Positions 1 to 12,382 of a stretch of DNA of 64,000 bases are shown in pieces. Positions within the stretch are counted from its first letter, which is position 1. The number at the start of each line of letters is the position of its first letter. A model generated the notes under the pieces. That model was not told the DNA's origin, ran no database searches, and worked only from the letters and a program-made list of their open reading frames with translations. The position numbers were made by a program, and so were the translations under genes. Source of the DNA: Hypericum androsaemum (taxonomy: Eukaryota; Streptophyta; Magnoliopsida; Malpighiales; Hypericaceae); contig OZ023186.1 in NCBI GenBank assembly GCA_963995505.1, positions 13,957,570-14,021,569 of the forward strand, given 5' to 3'.

Positions 1-1
1 G

Positions 2-2625
2 CGTGAGGGCTTGGCTGCTCTTCACCCTGTCGTTATGGTTCCCGGGATCATCACCGGAGGGCTCGAGTTGTGGGAGGGAAAGCCTTGCGCCGAGGGCCTG
101 TTCCGGAAGCGCCTTTGGGGTGGCACCTTCTCTGAGCTCTTCAAGAGGTAGAAAGAATTCTCTGATATCTTCTTATTGCCAGTTGAACTAATATCCAAGG
201 TTAAGCTCAGTTTGGAATTTGGTAGATGAGGTTTAGGTGATAATGCTCGTCGTCTTCGAGCCCCCCAACTTTCATTCTTGCTTAATGAAAACATAACATC
301 CTTGGCGTTTCGCAGTTGTTCATTAATCCAAAAATTTCACCTCTGACTATGAAATACGAATGCCCTCGATTGTCCCTCCGATCCTTAAGGCCAAGGTCAT
401 CTTTGTTTAGGGTGTAGAATGGGACTTTGTCTTGAGGCCTGATCGAATTGTGGAATAGGGTACGAACAGAATTTACGAAATTTGTTTAATTTGGAATTAG
501 GCCTTTATTTGATCTGGAAGATGAATTTTGTGAACTTATAAATCAGCACTGTGACATTATTTGCTTAGGCCCTTGTGTTGGTTGGAGCACCTTTCTTTGG
601 ACAATGAGACTGGCCTCGACCCGCCTGGCATTAGAGTACGTGCAGTTCCGGGGCTGGTTGCTGCTGATTATTTTGCACCAGGCTACTTTGTGTGGGCCGT
701 TCTCATTGAGAATTTGGCAAAAATCGGTTACGAAGGAAAGAACATGTACATGGCGGCTTACGATTGGAGACTCGCATTCCAGAATACAGAGGTATATTGC
801 ATACATCTTGCTGTTATGGTTGTCTGAATTTACCTTACACCGACGGTTTTTCGTATTGCGAAACGAGCAGAAACGGGATCAGGCTCTTAGCAGGTTGAAG
901 AGTACCATAGAGCTTATGTATGTAACAAATGGCAACAAGAAAGTGGTGGTGATACCTCATTCCATGGGGGTTCTGTACTTCCTTCACTTCCTTAAATGGG
1001 TTGAAGCACCACAGCCAGTGGGAGGTGGCGGTGGACCGGATTGGTGCGACAAGCACATAAAAGCAATTATGAATATTGCTCCTGCATTTCTTGGGGTTCC
1101 AAAGGCAGTGACTAAGATCTTTTCCGGCGAGGCCAGAGACGTCTCTTTTATGAGGTACTTATCAGCGTGCTCATATTCTCGGGTTTTCTTTAGCACATAA
1201 TACACATCATTTTTTATTTTTTAGTTAATGTCATCTATCGCCATTGAACACATACATTCTGGAAACCGACACCGTGCATGTAATCTTTCACATGGTTCCC
1301 TTATATGCATTATACCGATACGAGTGTAGAGCGATGGACTCTGAGCTTCTGGGGTTGCAAACATTCCAGCACATGATGCGAGTGACGAGAACATGGGATT
1401 CAATTATGTCATTGATGCCTAAAGGAGGAGAGGCTATCTGGGGTGACTTGGATTGGTCTCCTGAAGAAGGGCTTTCGTGCATCTTAAACCAAAGAAGAAG
1501 AGCTCAACAATCTTTTCAAAGAGAGAATACTAACAACAGCAGAAGCAGCAGCATAACAACTAGCTTCCGTTTTAAAGATACAGTTAAATACGGAAGGATA
1601 GTGTCTTTTGGCAAGCCAGCATCGCATCTACCTTCCTCGCAGTTGCATTTTCTTGATACCAAGGTACCGACTCGCTCTTATCTGAACTTCAGAGACCACA
1701 GTCTTTACCAATTGTTTCCTAGTGCGTTTGCTTGAGCTCACTATTAATTATTCACTTAACCGGATAAAACAGCAGGATGGACTTCTTAGCGAGAGCAATG
1801 ATAAGAAAGCTAATGCATCTTGCGGAGAGATTTGGACTGAATACGATGAGATAAGCCGGGAGACCGTCCAAAAGGCTGCAGAAAATAAAGCTTACACTGC
1901 TCAAACTATCATTGATTTACTTCGTCAGGTGGCACCGAAAATGATGCAACGGGTCAATGCTCATTTCTCTCATGGGATAGCTGATGATCTCGATGATCCC
2001 AAATATGCTCATCACAAATATTGGTCCAACCCTCTAGAAACCAAGTGAGTGCCTCTATGGTACTCGATTCCGTTTTTTAATAAGGGTACTAGATTCTTAT
2101 GGATGCACATATTTCATTAACCCTTTCGATCTCTGTTTCAGGTTGCCTGATGCACCCGAGATGGAGATATACTCCTTATACGGTGTTGGAATACCGACAG
2201 AGAGATCATTCGTGTACAAGGCATCTCCAACAAGCAAGTGCAAGAGCATTCCTTTCCGAATAGACAGCACAGCGAATGGCGACGAGGATAGCTGCCTGAA
2301 AGACGGAGTGCACTTTGTCGATGGAGACGAAAGTGTTCCGGTAATCAGCGCAGGCCTAATGTGCGCCAAAGGGTGGAGGGGGAAGACTCGGTTCAACCCT
2401 TCTGGTGCCGCGACATACGTAAGAGAATACCGACACAAGCCACCGGCTAGCTTGCTCGAGGGAAGGGGCATTGAAAGCGGAGGACATGTCGACATTATGG
2501 GAAATGTTGCTCTGATAGAAGATGTAATGAGGGTGGCCGCCGGTGCCACCGGACCAGAGATCGGAGGCGACCGTATCCATTCGGAACTGCTTAAAATGGC
2601 AGAACGAATAAACCTCCGGCTATAA
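2..2625 (+). CDS. PDAT2: Phospholipid:diacylglycerol acyltransferase, PDAT2-like (5' end outside window)
   Basis: Exons read as 2-147, 569-791, 871-1166, 1330-1663, about 1773-2044 and 2142-2625, together 584 residues of a protein usually near 665; the N-terminus with its membrane anchor lies before the window. PDATs move an acyl group from a phospholipid to diacylglycerol to make triacylglycerol at the ER. The lipase-type nucleophile Ser is in PHSMG (codon 961-963), and the hallmark segments GLDPPGIRVRAVPG, YWSNPLETKLPDAPEME and FADGDES-like FVDGDESVPVISAG are present. DSELLGLQTFQHMMR, GRIVSFGK and SKCKSIPFRID fit PDAT2 better than PDAT1. The donor at 1166 was chosen over 1154 because it keeps the family length before DSELL. 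The acceptor near 1773 is the weakest junction. A polar Arg/Ser/Asn-rich insert follows the DWSPEEGL motif. Confidence 0.93.
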
Positions 2626-4688
2626 TCATGTCCAAAATAACATGAGCATCTAAATGGAGGGAAAAAAGGAGAATCATACTGAGGTTAGAGTTGCACCTTT
2701 GGTGTGTGTTAGTTGTTGTTAATAGTTAATTAGTTTGTGTCCCAACAGGCTTAGCAATTCAGGTGTCCTTTTTTGGGGATTACATAATGAGGGCTTTCTT
2801 TTCTCTTTTTTTCACTTATTGGTAAGAATAATCATGGGTTGGGTTCTGATTATTAGGCAACTTGTTCTTGAGTTTCTTGTCTTTACGAGAAAAATCATGT
2901 GCATTTCTGATGTACCTTGAAACAAACAATAATCATGACCTGCCATTATCTACATCATGAACTAGAGTCCAAAACTTGACATCTAAAAGTCAGAGGTCAA
3001 TGTTCCGTTCTCCGAGGAGAGAACAAAGTTGACAGGTTCATTGCAGGAAAAAAGATTCTGCCCATGAAAATGGGGTAGTAGATTTTGGGTACTTGCAAAA
3101 TAAAAGAAATAGCATTTTTATTGTCCCCTATCGATACTACTGTGGATGCCAGGCAACAACTCGTACATAGTGTAGATTTTTTTATGGATAATAATACTTT
3201 ACTTATAATATCAACTCTGACATTAAATTAGATACTTTACTTATCATGGCTCTCATGTTTATCTAACATAAATTTAAAACTCAAAATGTTGTTATGGTAG
3301 AGTAATGTTAGCTTAGAATATAAGTTTTAGCTGGGATTTAAGAGGAGATGAACGGTTAGCTGAGATTAAGAGAGTGTTAGTTAGACGACACAGTCCTCGA
3401 AGTGGTTTGGCCACTATTTTAAAGAGAGCAGGGGGAGGTAGACGGGCCGAATGGAGTAAGGGCCCAAAGAGAAAAAGAAAATGTGATTCATATAGATAAT
3501 GTCTAAGATAGTACTACCTATTTAGTAGCATTTGATATTATATAGTTGTTTATCTTACATTCATGTTTTACGCCATTCAAAGTGTTTAGCGACACTTTTG
3601 GTGTAGTGCATTCGTGCACATTTGGCGTAACCTTTTGATAGGTAATAAATTTTTAGGTATTAAAAAAAAGTGTGTTAGTTAGGTGAGACTATGGGATTAA
3701 AAGAAGATGGAGAAAGTTCAAAAGAGATGTCAGCAGTTTTGCTCAAAACCAAAAGAATGTCATATTTTGAAAAATATCATTTAGGATTATAAGGTTTTAG
3801 GTGTTCCAAATATGGTGTTACACAATTATCAGTGTTGAAAATAAATACACAGGACTGCTAATTAAGATTGTCATTGACATTAACATACAAATAATAACAA
3901 GTAAGAGCATGCTATATACTTTCTTATCTAACAAAAAAAGATCCATTCTCTTTCCATAACCCAAAAAAGTTGAGGCTGAAGTCTACAATGATAGACTCTT
4001 AACCAGTCCACATCACAAATAAACTCTAATCAGATGTATCGTGCTTGTCTAGATCAAGGTTACTTCCTACCCCGTTCTTTTCCTATCTTTTCCTATACCA
4101 ATAGAGCGAGAGCTCTTTGGTAAATATATAACATTCTATGTAGCCAAAAACTGAATCACACGACATCAATTGGTGGGACAAAATTTGACTTATGATTTGG
4201 ACAAATTTCCATTTTGTTCAAGCCTTTTTTTTTTTCACAAAACACAGTCTTGAACAAAATTTCTTATCCAGTTCATTTAAACAAATCGCAGCTGACACTT
4301 TTGAAAGAACGATATTTTTTTTTCCTGAACTGGAGCGCAAAAGCAACACCTTTTTTTCTGGATTTTCCCAGAAGAAAATTATTCGATGAAAAGCAGACCG
4401 TTGAGTGGGGTTTTCCTACTCCTTGGTCATTTGGCTTAACCAAAATGATTGGGCCTTGGTCATTGGCTTAACCAAAATCATTGCGGCCGAGCTTGGTATC
4501 ACTATTATAGGCCCAGGCGGAAGTTTTTGGGCCTTAGTAAGTAGGTACAACTTACGACACTAAGATGTACGAATTCGTCTCTAAAGCTTATAAATGTACG
4601 AACCGTTTAAGTTTAGATTAATCGTGTTTGGATATTGACTGTTTTGAGTCTTTTGACTGCTACGAAAATAAGTTTCATCTACTTGGTT
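2626..4688. other. Intergenic, AT-rich
   Basis: This holds the PDAT 3' UTR at its start and otherwise AT-rich sequence without a supported ORF. Around 4425-4485 a short phrase containing TTGGTCATTTGGCTTAACC is imperfectly repeated in tandem. No transposon ends were found. Confidence 0.6.
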
Positions 4689-4693
4689 GTTTC

Positions 4694-5337
4694 TGACAGT
4701 TTTAACGCGTAATTAACGAGTAATTACGTATTAAACCCGTTTAATTAACAAATTAATTCGTTAATAATAAATTACTTACTTGTTGAAGCAAGAGGTCCAC
4801 AGGCTCGGGTCCACAATTTCTTCGTGCTAGTCGAATTACGATCACGTTTGAACGGATTCGTAATTGCTTTTCACGAGATTTCCTTTAATAAAAATCTGAT
4901 TAAAATTCTGGAACTGATCCGGAATTTTCCTTTCTTATTGAGTGGTTGTGGGAAAAGTTTTAAATTGGTCCAGCCGGATTTCCCTTTTTATAGGGAAATC
5001 CGGACAACCAAAATGCGTCACGTGGCATTTTGGGCCACACGTCCGCCACGTGGCAAGGCTACTCATAGCTTTGCCACGTGGCACGCCACGTGGCGATTTG
5101 GACCACATGTCCGCCACGTGGCAAGGCTACCCCTAGCTTTGCCACGTGGCACCATGTGGGCGTGCCACGTGGGCTACCACATGTGATGTCGGTGCCACGT
5201 CGCGCTGACGTGGCGCTTGCGTGGCTTCGGGTCGGTCAACGCGGGTTGACCGGCCCATTCAACCCAACTTATGGGCCTAATGGGCCCGGGCCCAATTAGG
5301 CACAATAATAATTGCCTATTGGGCCCAGAGTCCAACA
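4694..5337 (-). repeat. 3' LTR of the Copia element
   Basis: This 644-bp repeat matches 12383-12996 and ends TG/CA. In element orientation it starts at 5337. It is about 30 bp longer than its partner because of a different number of G-box-containing subrepeats. Confidence 0.94.
4976..5171 (-). promoter_or_regulatory. LTR promoter: G-box array upstream of a hairpin TATA box
   Basis: Seven CACGTG cores, most as GCCACGTGGC, lie between 5019 and 5171. On the minus strand they sit just upstream of a TATAAAAA box (+ strand 4985-4992). That box is in the centre of a 26-bp near-perfect inverted repeat (4976-5001). CACGTG is the G-box bound by plant bZIP and bHLH factors. Order and spacing fit a U3 enhancer plus core promoter. 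Function is inferred. Confidence 0.7.
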
Positions 5338-5347
5338 TCTCCCACTC
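5338..5347 (-). other. Polypurine tract of the Copia element
   Basis: On the minus strand GAGTGGGAGA directly precedes the LTR start TGTTGG, as expected for the plus-strand priming site. Confidence 0.85.
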
Positions 5348-6279
5348 AATTATTATTGACCCTGATCAACAGTTATCAGATTTCTTTAAAAGATTTCGTG
5401 CGACCAGCACACGTCGAGTATGTTAAGCCAAATTCAAGAGCACAGACACTCAGGCTACTTGAATAGTAGCATCTCGACAACCTTCTTGTATAATGTATGC
5501 TATTACCTCAGGACTCATGTCACATTCCATTGTTCACATCAGTGATTTCAAATAATTATATTCGGGTTCACTATTGTACTTTTCAATACAATTGGTGCAC
5601 CTGAACCACGAAACTCAGAATGTGATGAACATAGTTCCTTCTCCCTTAACTATATTCCTTTCATAATGATACAGCTTACTTTTCTGGTCAGCCCTGCCAG
5701 GTCGAATCGCTATGCCATAACCTTTTCATGAACTTTCCAAGCTAGCAGCACTGGATCATATTTCCAGAATACGTTTAGGATCTTAAGGGTAGGTTTCGGG
5801 AATCACAGTTCTCGAAAATTGGTCTCACACCAGGGATTGTGAAATCACTCAACATTTTTATCCCATCCAGTGGTCGAGTAGCACACATGATACTGATCAC
5901 GTGTTACGGTGTATTTTCCTTTTTAAAGGAACACATGTCATTTAACACCATACTAGAGTATCAGCCTTAGCTTAACTCTAGGCTAATAGGACAGACAATA
6001 TGATAAGTTCTACTTATATCTTATCATATGGATTGTAGAAAATCCAAATGCAGCAACTTATTCCTGCATCCCATAAGAAAACTTGCTCTTAAGCAAGACG
6101 GCATTCCCTCATAGGACATGCACTTATGTATGTCCAATAACTGCCTCATCTCATCTAGGAATCAACTTCTTGACTCTCACTGAGGTAAACACCCGTGTGA
6201 GTGGGCTACTTCTCTATCTGACATGTTTCACATTTAACTCATATTGCCAAATAAAAATTCTTTATTCTAACTAATTGGA
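5348..6279 (-). other. Copia 3' non-coding tail
   Basis: About 930 bp lie between the end of the RNaseH frame and the polypurine tract. No supported ORF is seen. Confidence 0.7.
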
Positions 6280-9200
6280 TTACAAATGAAACCGTCGTAA
6301 ACCCAGTGACTTAACATGTTTCTCAAACACTTCTCGAGGTAATGCTTTAGTCATTGGATCTGCGGCCATATCTCGTGTAGATATGTGTTTCATACACAGT
6401 TCTTTATATTTTATTAAATTTCTCACAAAGTAAAATTTAATATCTATATGCTTAGCCCTGCTATGGAATCTAGAATCCTTAGCATATGCTATAGCTGCCT
6501 GGTTATCGCAGAATAGACTCACTGGCTCTGTCGAGTTGATCAGGGAGAGATGGCTTAAGAATCTCTTCAACCATACCACTTCTTGTGCAGCATGAGCTGA
6601 AGCTACATATTCTGCTTCCATTGTTGACAGGGATACACATGTTTGCTTCTTACTGCTCCATGAGACAGCACCCCCGTTCAACAAGAAAACAAATCCAGAT
6701 GTAGACTTTTTCTTATCCACATCACCTCCCCAATCAGCATCAGTATAGCCACTCAATATCAGGTCACGGCCTTGATAGTACAAGGAGTATTCTTCAGTAG
6801 TATTCAAATATTTCAAAATCCCTTTGATAGTCTTCCAGTGAGCACTGCCTGGATCAGACTGATATCTGCTTGCTATCCCAACAGCATAGCAAATGTCAGG
6901 TCTAGTACACAACATTGCGTACATCAGGCATCCAACTGCATTGGCATAAGGAATCTTCTCCATGTCCCTACGCTGTTTAGCTGTTTTTGGGCACATGTCC
7001 TTACACAAATTATGACCTTTAACCAATGGGACATACTTTGGGTTACTGTGATCACAATTGAAATGTTCTACTACTTTGCGAATATATGTCTCTTGTGAAA
7101 GAGACACTATTCTTTTCGAACGATTCCTCGAAATCTTAACTCCGAGTATGTAATCCGCTTCACCCATATCTTTCATTTCAAAGTTGGAAGATAACCAATC
7201 TTTGATTTTGACAAGAAATCCCATGTCATTTCCAGCTAAAAGTATGTCATCAACATATAAGGTGATGATAACAAACTTCTTTCCTGATCGCTTAACATAC
7301 ACACAGTGATCTTCGTCTATCATTATAAAATCATGATGCATGATCGTATTATAAAAATGAATATACCACTGTCTAGACGACTGCTTAAGGCCATAAATTG
7401 ATCTATTCAATTTGCAAACTTTGTGTTCGCAGCCTTTTTGAATGTAGCCCTCAGGCTAAATCATATAGATTTCTTCATCCAATTCTCCGTGGAGAAAAGC
7501 AGTCTTTACATCCATTTGATGTAATTCTAGATTCATGTTAGCAACCATAGCTAAAATGATCCTAATTGACGTAAATCTAACAACAGATGCAAAAGTCTCC
7601 TCATAGTCTATCCCAGCCTGTTGTTTAAATTCTTGGGCAACCAAACGCGCTTTGTATCTTTCGATACTGCCAACTGCATTGCGCTTGATTTTGAGAATCC
7701 ACTTATTCCCAATTGCCCTACGCCCCTTAGGTAGGTCAACCAGATCCCAAACCTGGTTTTTGATCATAGAAGATATTTCTTCATCCATTGCATTCATCCA
7801 TTCATCACGTTTTGGAGATGACAATGCTCCAGATACATTTTTAGGTTCATCTTCATCATGTAGGATGGCCAAAAGAATTTCACTTGGACCATCAAATTTC
7901 TTTAGTGATACCAAGAACGCATTAGCCTCGCCTTCGATGTCAAATCGTCAGCGTGGTATGCTAGTTCTGCTAGACCTACGGTATTCTCAGTTTTGATAAA
8001 CAGCTCTCATATATTCATCATATCCAGGAATCGCACTCCCACTGGGTGGAAATACCGTACTCCTACTGGAATAAGGAATTACCTCCCTATCAGGACTCAG
8101 ATCACGACCTTCCGGATCATTTTGAGTTGGAAAATCTCTATCTTCCTCCTCAATTCTCCCACTCGGAAGAAGTGATCCAGATGACTCTGGTTCATTTGTC
8201 TCATAAAGGATAAGGTCACTACTAACATCTCCCAATTTTGGAAATTCATTATCCAAAAAAGTGACATCGCGTAATTCAAATTCTGTTACATGTCCATTGT
8301 CCAGTTCACCCACGAACACGTACCCTTTAGATACCTCTGGGTATCTTATAAAGATACTTTTTCTACCTCTCGGTCCTAATTTACCGAAAGTACTTGAGGT
8401 AGAATGGACATAGGACGTACACCCCAATGGCTTAAAATAGGATAAATCGGGCTTCCGATCTATCCACATTTCGTAAGGAGTGGCTGTAACAGACTTAGAG
8501 GGAACACAGTTTAGAACGTATGCGGCAGTCAGGAGCGCATCTCCATAGAATGATATAGGCAAACTTGCCTCTGCCATCATCGATCTAACCATATCAAGAA
8601 GGGTTCTATTCCTTCTTTCAGCAACTCCATTTTGCTGTGGTGTATAAGAAATGGACAACTGATGTTCAATTCCTTTTTCAATGCATAGAGCTTTGAACTC
8701 ATCAGAAAGATATTCACGGCCACGATCAGTTCGTAAGGCCTTTATCTTTCTGTCCTTCTGATTCTCAACAAAACTCATGTATGTCATGAAGAAGTTTAAG
8801 GCTTCAGACTTGTGAGAAATCAGGTATATCAGACCATATCTAGTATAGTCGTCAATAAAGGTGATAAAGTAATATGCTCCATGCCTTGCCCTCACGTTCA
8901 TTGGACCACATATGTCAGAATGGACTAATTGTAGTAGAAATTTGGCTCTAGCCCCAGTACCGAAAGGTTTTCTAGTGCTTTTCCCTTCTAGACAGGATAC
9001 GAAACTAGGTAATATAGATTTCTCTATATTGCCCAACAGTCCTGCCTTAGCTAGACGGTTTAAACGATCCTGACCGATATGGCCAAGTCTAGAATGCCAT
9101 AGTTTAATATCATCCTCTGATGAATTTGAACTAGTGACAAAAGAAAAACTTTCACAAGGATCAATATCCAGAATCAAAAAAACTTCCGATATATATCCAA

Positions 9201-10422
9201 GGCCAAAATAGGCATCATCCAAAAATAATCTAACGGTGTCGTTCTCAAATGACAACCGAAAACCTAAAGACATTAAGGCCGAAACTGAGATCAGGTTCCT
9301 TCGTATGTCTGGAGAAAATAATACGTCATGTAAAAGAAGGGCACGACCACCACGAAGGTGTAATCTACAAGTGCCCAGGCCTTTCACATCCACGCACGAG
9401 TTGTTACCGACAAAAATAGTTTTTGCTCCAGCCGGCAATCGCCTGTACTCAACGAAAGAACCACGGTCTCTAGCTATATGGTCTGTCGCTCCTGAATCAA
9501 TCACCCACATAGAATGTGATTCAGTTAAAAGGGTACAAGAAGATACATACAATTTACTCACACTTGAGTTTAGATGTACCTGCTTGGGCATTTTGCAATC
9601 TTTCGCAAAATGTCCCTTCTGTTGACAGTTAAAATATTTCACTTTTGAAATGTTAAACCGCTTGTTCTTTTTAGCCTTGGAGCCATCCAACTTGGTTCCA
9701 TGGTTTTCAGCCTTTGGAGTTTGTTTACACTTACCCTTCCCTTTACCTTTTTTCTTTTTCCCACCACTCCCAGTCGAACAAATCGAATGGGCTTCAGAGT
9801 GGGATTTCATAGCTAGGAGGCGATCTTCCTCCAGCTCAAGGTGTCTGGCAACATCATCAAATGTTACCAAATGATCAGAATGGGTAAGATTCATCTTCAT
9901 CTGTTCCCAACTTGGTGGTAGAGAATGGATGACAGCTTGCATCTGCTGCTCGTTGCTGAGTATGTGACCAGCCTCTACCAGTTCACTGATCATATTGGAC
10001 ATCACTCTCAAGTGTTTCCTCATGGGAACCTCCAGACGCTTTTTAAAGGTGTCAAACCTTATGGTCAAAGCACACAGCTTTGACACTGAAAGCTTTCCGA
10101 ATTTCAGTTTGAGAGCATCCCATAACTCTTTCGCGTTGTCATGCACGCAAAATTGTCTGGTGATATCATCCATCATTGAACTCAACAAGATCAATCGAGC
10201 AGTAGTATTTTTCCTCTTCCAAATAACATAAGCTTCCTTATCTCGCTTATGTTGAGCAGTTGTGCCTTCTTCAGGCTCATCCATTATGACATGTATGTGC
10301 TCCAGAACCTCTTGTTCCTCAAGCACATATTGGATTTTCATACTCCAATTGTCATAGTTTTTACCGTTGAGTTGTAACTCATGGTTTAACTCAGCTATGA
10401 TGGATCTAGAAGCGACTGACAT
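6280..10422 (-). pseudogene. Copia gag-pol polyprotein, one frame with three nonsense codons
   Basis: A single minus-strand frame of about 1,380 codons starts at ATG 10422. Gag has the UBN2-type region (residues about 1-200) and a Lys-rich stretch. It ends in a zinc knuckle whose first Cys is replaced by Tyr (YFNCQQKGHFAKDC, residues 263-276). The protease motif is DSGATDH (Asp309). Integrase has the LWHSRLGH zinc region, where the first Cys of the usual CxxC seems lost, and a DDE core with TDRGREY and YTPQQNGVAERRNR. RT begins after two TGA codons (7987-7989 and 7948-7950), a TAG lies at 7456-7458, and the catalytic YVDD and the RNaseH end (TDADWGGD, STMEAEYVA) follow. All stops fit C-to-T changes on the coding strand, as from methylated cytosines. 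Confidence 0.93.
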
Positions 10423-10706
10423 CTCTATAGGGATTTTTAATATGAGAACATATTAGAAATTTGATTTGGCAATATGATTCAATTTACTAATCACTCATAA
10501 CTTTTAACGATATGGAGTTCTTGATTAATCTCAAAATCGAAGTGGGTCGCGGGCATGCTTCCCCTCACCATTCAAGTATTAATTTTAAACTTCAACCGTT
10601 TAAAGTTCATCGATAGTAAATTCAAGTGGAAGCAATTAAATAAACATTTTTATTTAATTACATGTTTGACACATGCATTTGTACATGGGGACAGTTAAAC
10701 ATATAA

Positions 10707-11290
10707 TCACACAGTGATCAGATGTCCAGGCGATCCGGTAGGAGAATCCAGATACATATCTGGATCCGGGTCCGAGGACATTCCGGTGGGGGCCGGGTAC
10801 GAGGACGATCCGACGAGAAGTTCCAGGGTACTTTCCGGAACTGGAATTGAATCCATGATCCAGATGATCAGGAGCGGAAGAAAACTATAATAGTAATCCT
10901 TAGCGAGGTAGCGGTTCAAGATCAAACCGCTTTGCAGCTCCAGAACAGGAGAAGGTATCATTTCTCTGCGAAGACCCTTATCCTCAAAATAATGGATCAG
11001 ACCATAGAGAGCATCTCTGCCGAGAAGGCACTTATATCTTCTCGAATTTTCATCGTGACCAGGAGGTCTCGAAACATAGAGGGCCAGTCCTCTCCATGAT
11101 TGTAACCTCCGGCCCAGATGCACTCTTGCATCTCCCGGTGAACAGCCTCAATGTGCTCAACGATGACATACATGTCATTCTTGGGCACACGCAGCGGTAA
11201 ACGGCGCTTCAGAATCTTCTGTCGAAGTTCTGTTGCACAGAAGTTCAGATACCTGTCTCCAGTAGCCATCAAATCTTGCAACAATTGCAA
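10707..11290 (-). pseudogene. Accessory coding-like region in the Copia leader, frameshifted
   Basis: Two overlapping minus-strand ORFs (11290-10997 and 11123-10707) precede gag. The first contains MATGDRYLNFCATELRQKIL and a MQECIWAGGYNHGEDWP segment. The second continues with a plausible protein including YFEDKGLRREMIPSPVLEL and a run of aromatic/Leu residues. Composition and continuity suggest one former protein of about 180-200 residues split by a frameshift near 11000-11050. I do not recognise the family. It is not a standard Copia gene; captured host coding sequence and an element-specific extra ORF are both possible. Confidence 0.45.
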
Positions 11291-12368
11291 TTCAATTTTG
11301 GGTTAATACTCATATTTTCCCAAAATAGGATTGAAAAACTCATTTTCCAATCTTTTGATGATCATACTATAGATCAATTTATGTGATTTTAGATTAACTT
11401 TTACATATCTCGGAACTCGTTCCAAAATATTTTATTTTTAAGTTTATTAAAATATAATTTTAATAAACCTAATTGACAAAAATTTCTCAAAATTTTTATC
11501 AATTTATTGTATTTTAATTGAATAAAAACTGATTTTATCCAATTAAAAGAGAAAAACCCCAATTTTTAAGTCCAATCGGGTTGGGTCGAACCAAGAAACC
11601 AGGCCAATCCGTCCGTTTTTTGATTTTCTTGACCTGGGTATAAATATTTTCGGGAAAAATTATGAAATTACAATTTTGCCCCTCGCATATTTTCCCTCTG
11701 ATTTTCTCTCTCCACGACCGCCGCGTAACGGCGACGAACCAATGGCCGAGACCGGTCGCAATCAACTCGTCTCGGCCTCGCGAGCACGGCCGTAGCGGCC
11801 TCACGGGCCGTCGTCTAGCCGTTCTCCGCCGCGATCGTCTGCTCCGTTCCGCGTCTCTCCGCCATCGCCGTCGTCGTCCTCGATCTCGCGATTCCGACGA
11901 CGTCGATCCTTAAACGTGGTATTGGGACGTCGGGGAGAAGCCGGAGAATCGACTATCGTCGATCTACGATGTCGAAATTGTCGGATTTTCGACGAAATCG
12001 ACAGAATTCAATTTTGGGCGAAATCGCCCAAATCGCCCGATTAGGGTTTGATTCGATTTTGGGATTTTTGGGAAAATTTCCAATAAATCCCCAAGTTTTC
12101 TGACAATTGCACCGAGGTCCATGACACGCAGGTGCCACGTAAGCGGTCAAATTTCATATTGGTACCTTAAGGTTTTGCGCGTGCGCGTATTTTCCCGCGT
12201 GGTTAGGCAAAATTTAATTTATTCCCGCTGGTTCCAAATTAATTACATTAAAGTCCAACATATTATGATTTTTCATAAAATCACGATTAATATGATTTTT
12301 AACTCAATAAATCACATAATTACTTGAATTAAAACATCATATTATCATCAAAACATGGTTTCAACCAT
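11291..12368 (-). other. Copia 5' leader, non-coding
   Basis: An AT-rich part (11291-11560) is followed by a CpG-rich part (about 11690-11930). No convincing ORF is seen. Confidence 0.55.
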
Positions 12369-12380
12369 GCTCTGATACCA
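12369..12380 (-). other. Primer binding site, initiator tRNA-Met type
   Basis: The + strand reads GCTCTGATACCA, the 3' end of plant initiator tRNA-Met, two bases from the LTR edge at 12383. On the element strand this is TGGTATCAGAGC. Confidence 0.93.
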
Positions 12381-12382
12381 AT

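Noticed and set aside
604..1200. Long + strand ORF overlapping PDAT
   Set aside because: It reads partly in a wrong frame and through an intron; PDAT exons 2 and 3 explain the coding signal.
11662..11913. GC-rich + strand ORF in the Copia leader
   Set aside because: It is antisense to the element, Arg-rich low complexity, and matches no family.
12369..12380. tRNA gene
   Set aside because: Only the 12-base 3' end of tRNA-iMet is present, as a retroelement primer site; no cloverleaf is encoded.
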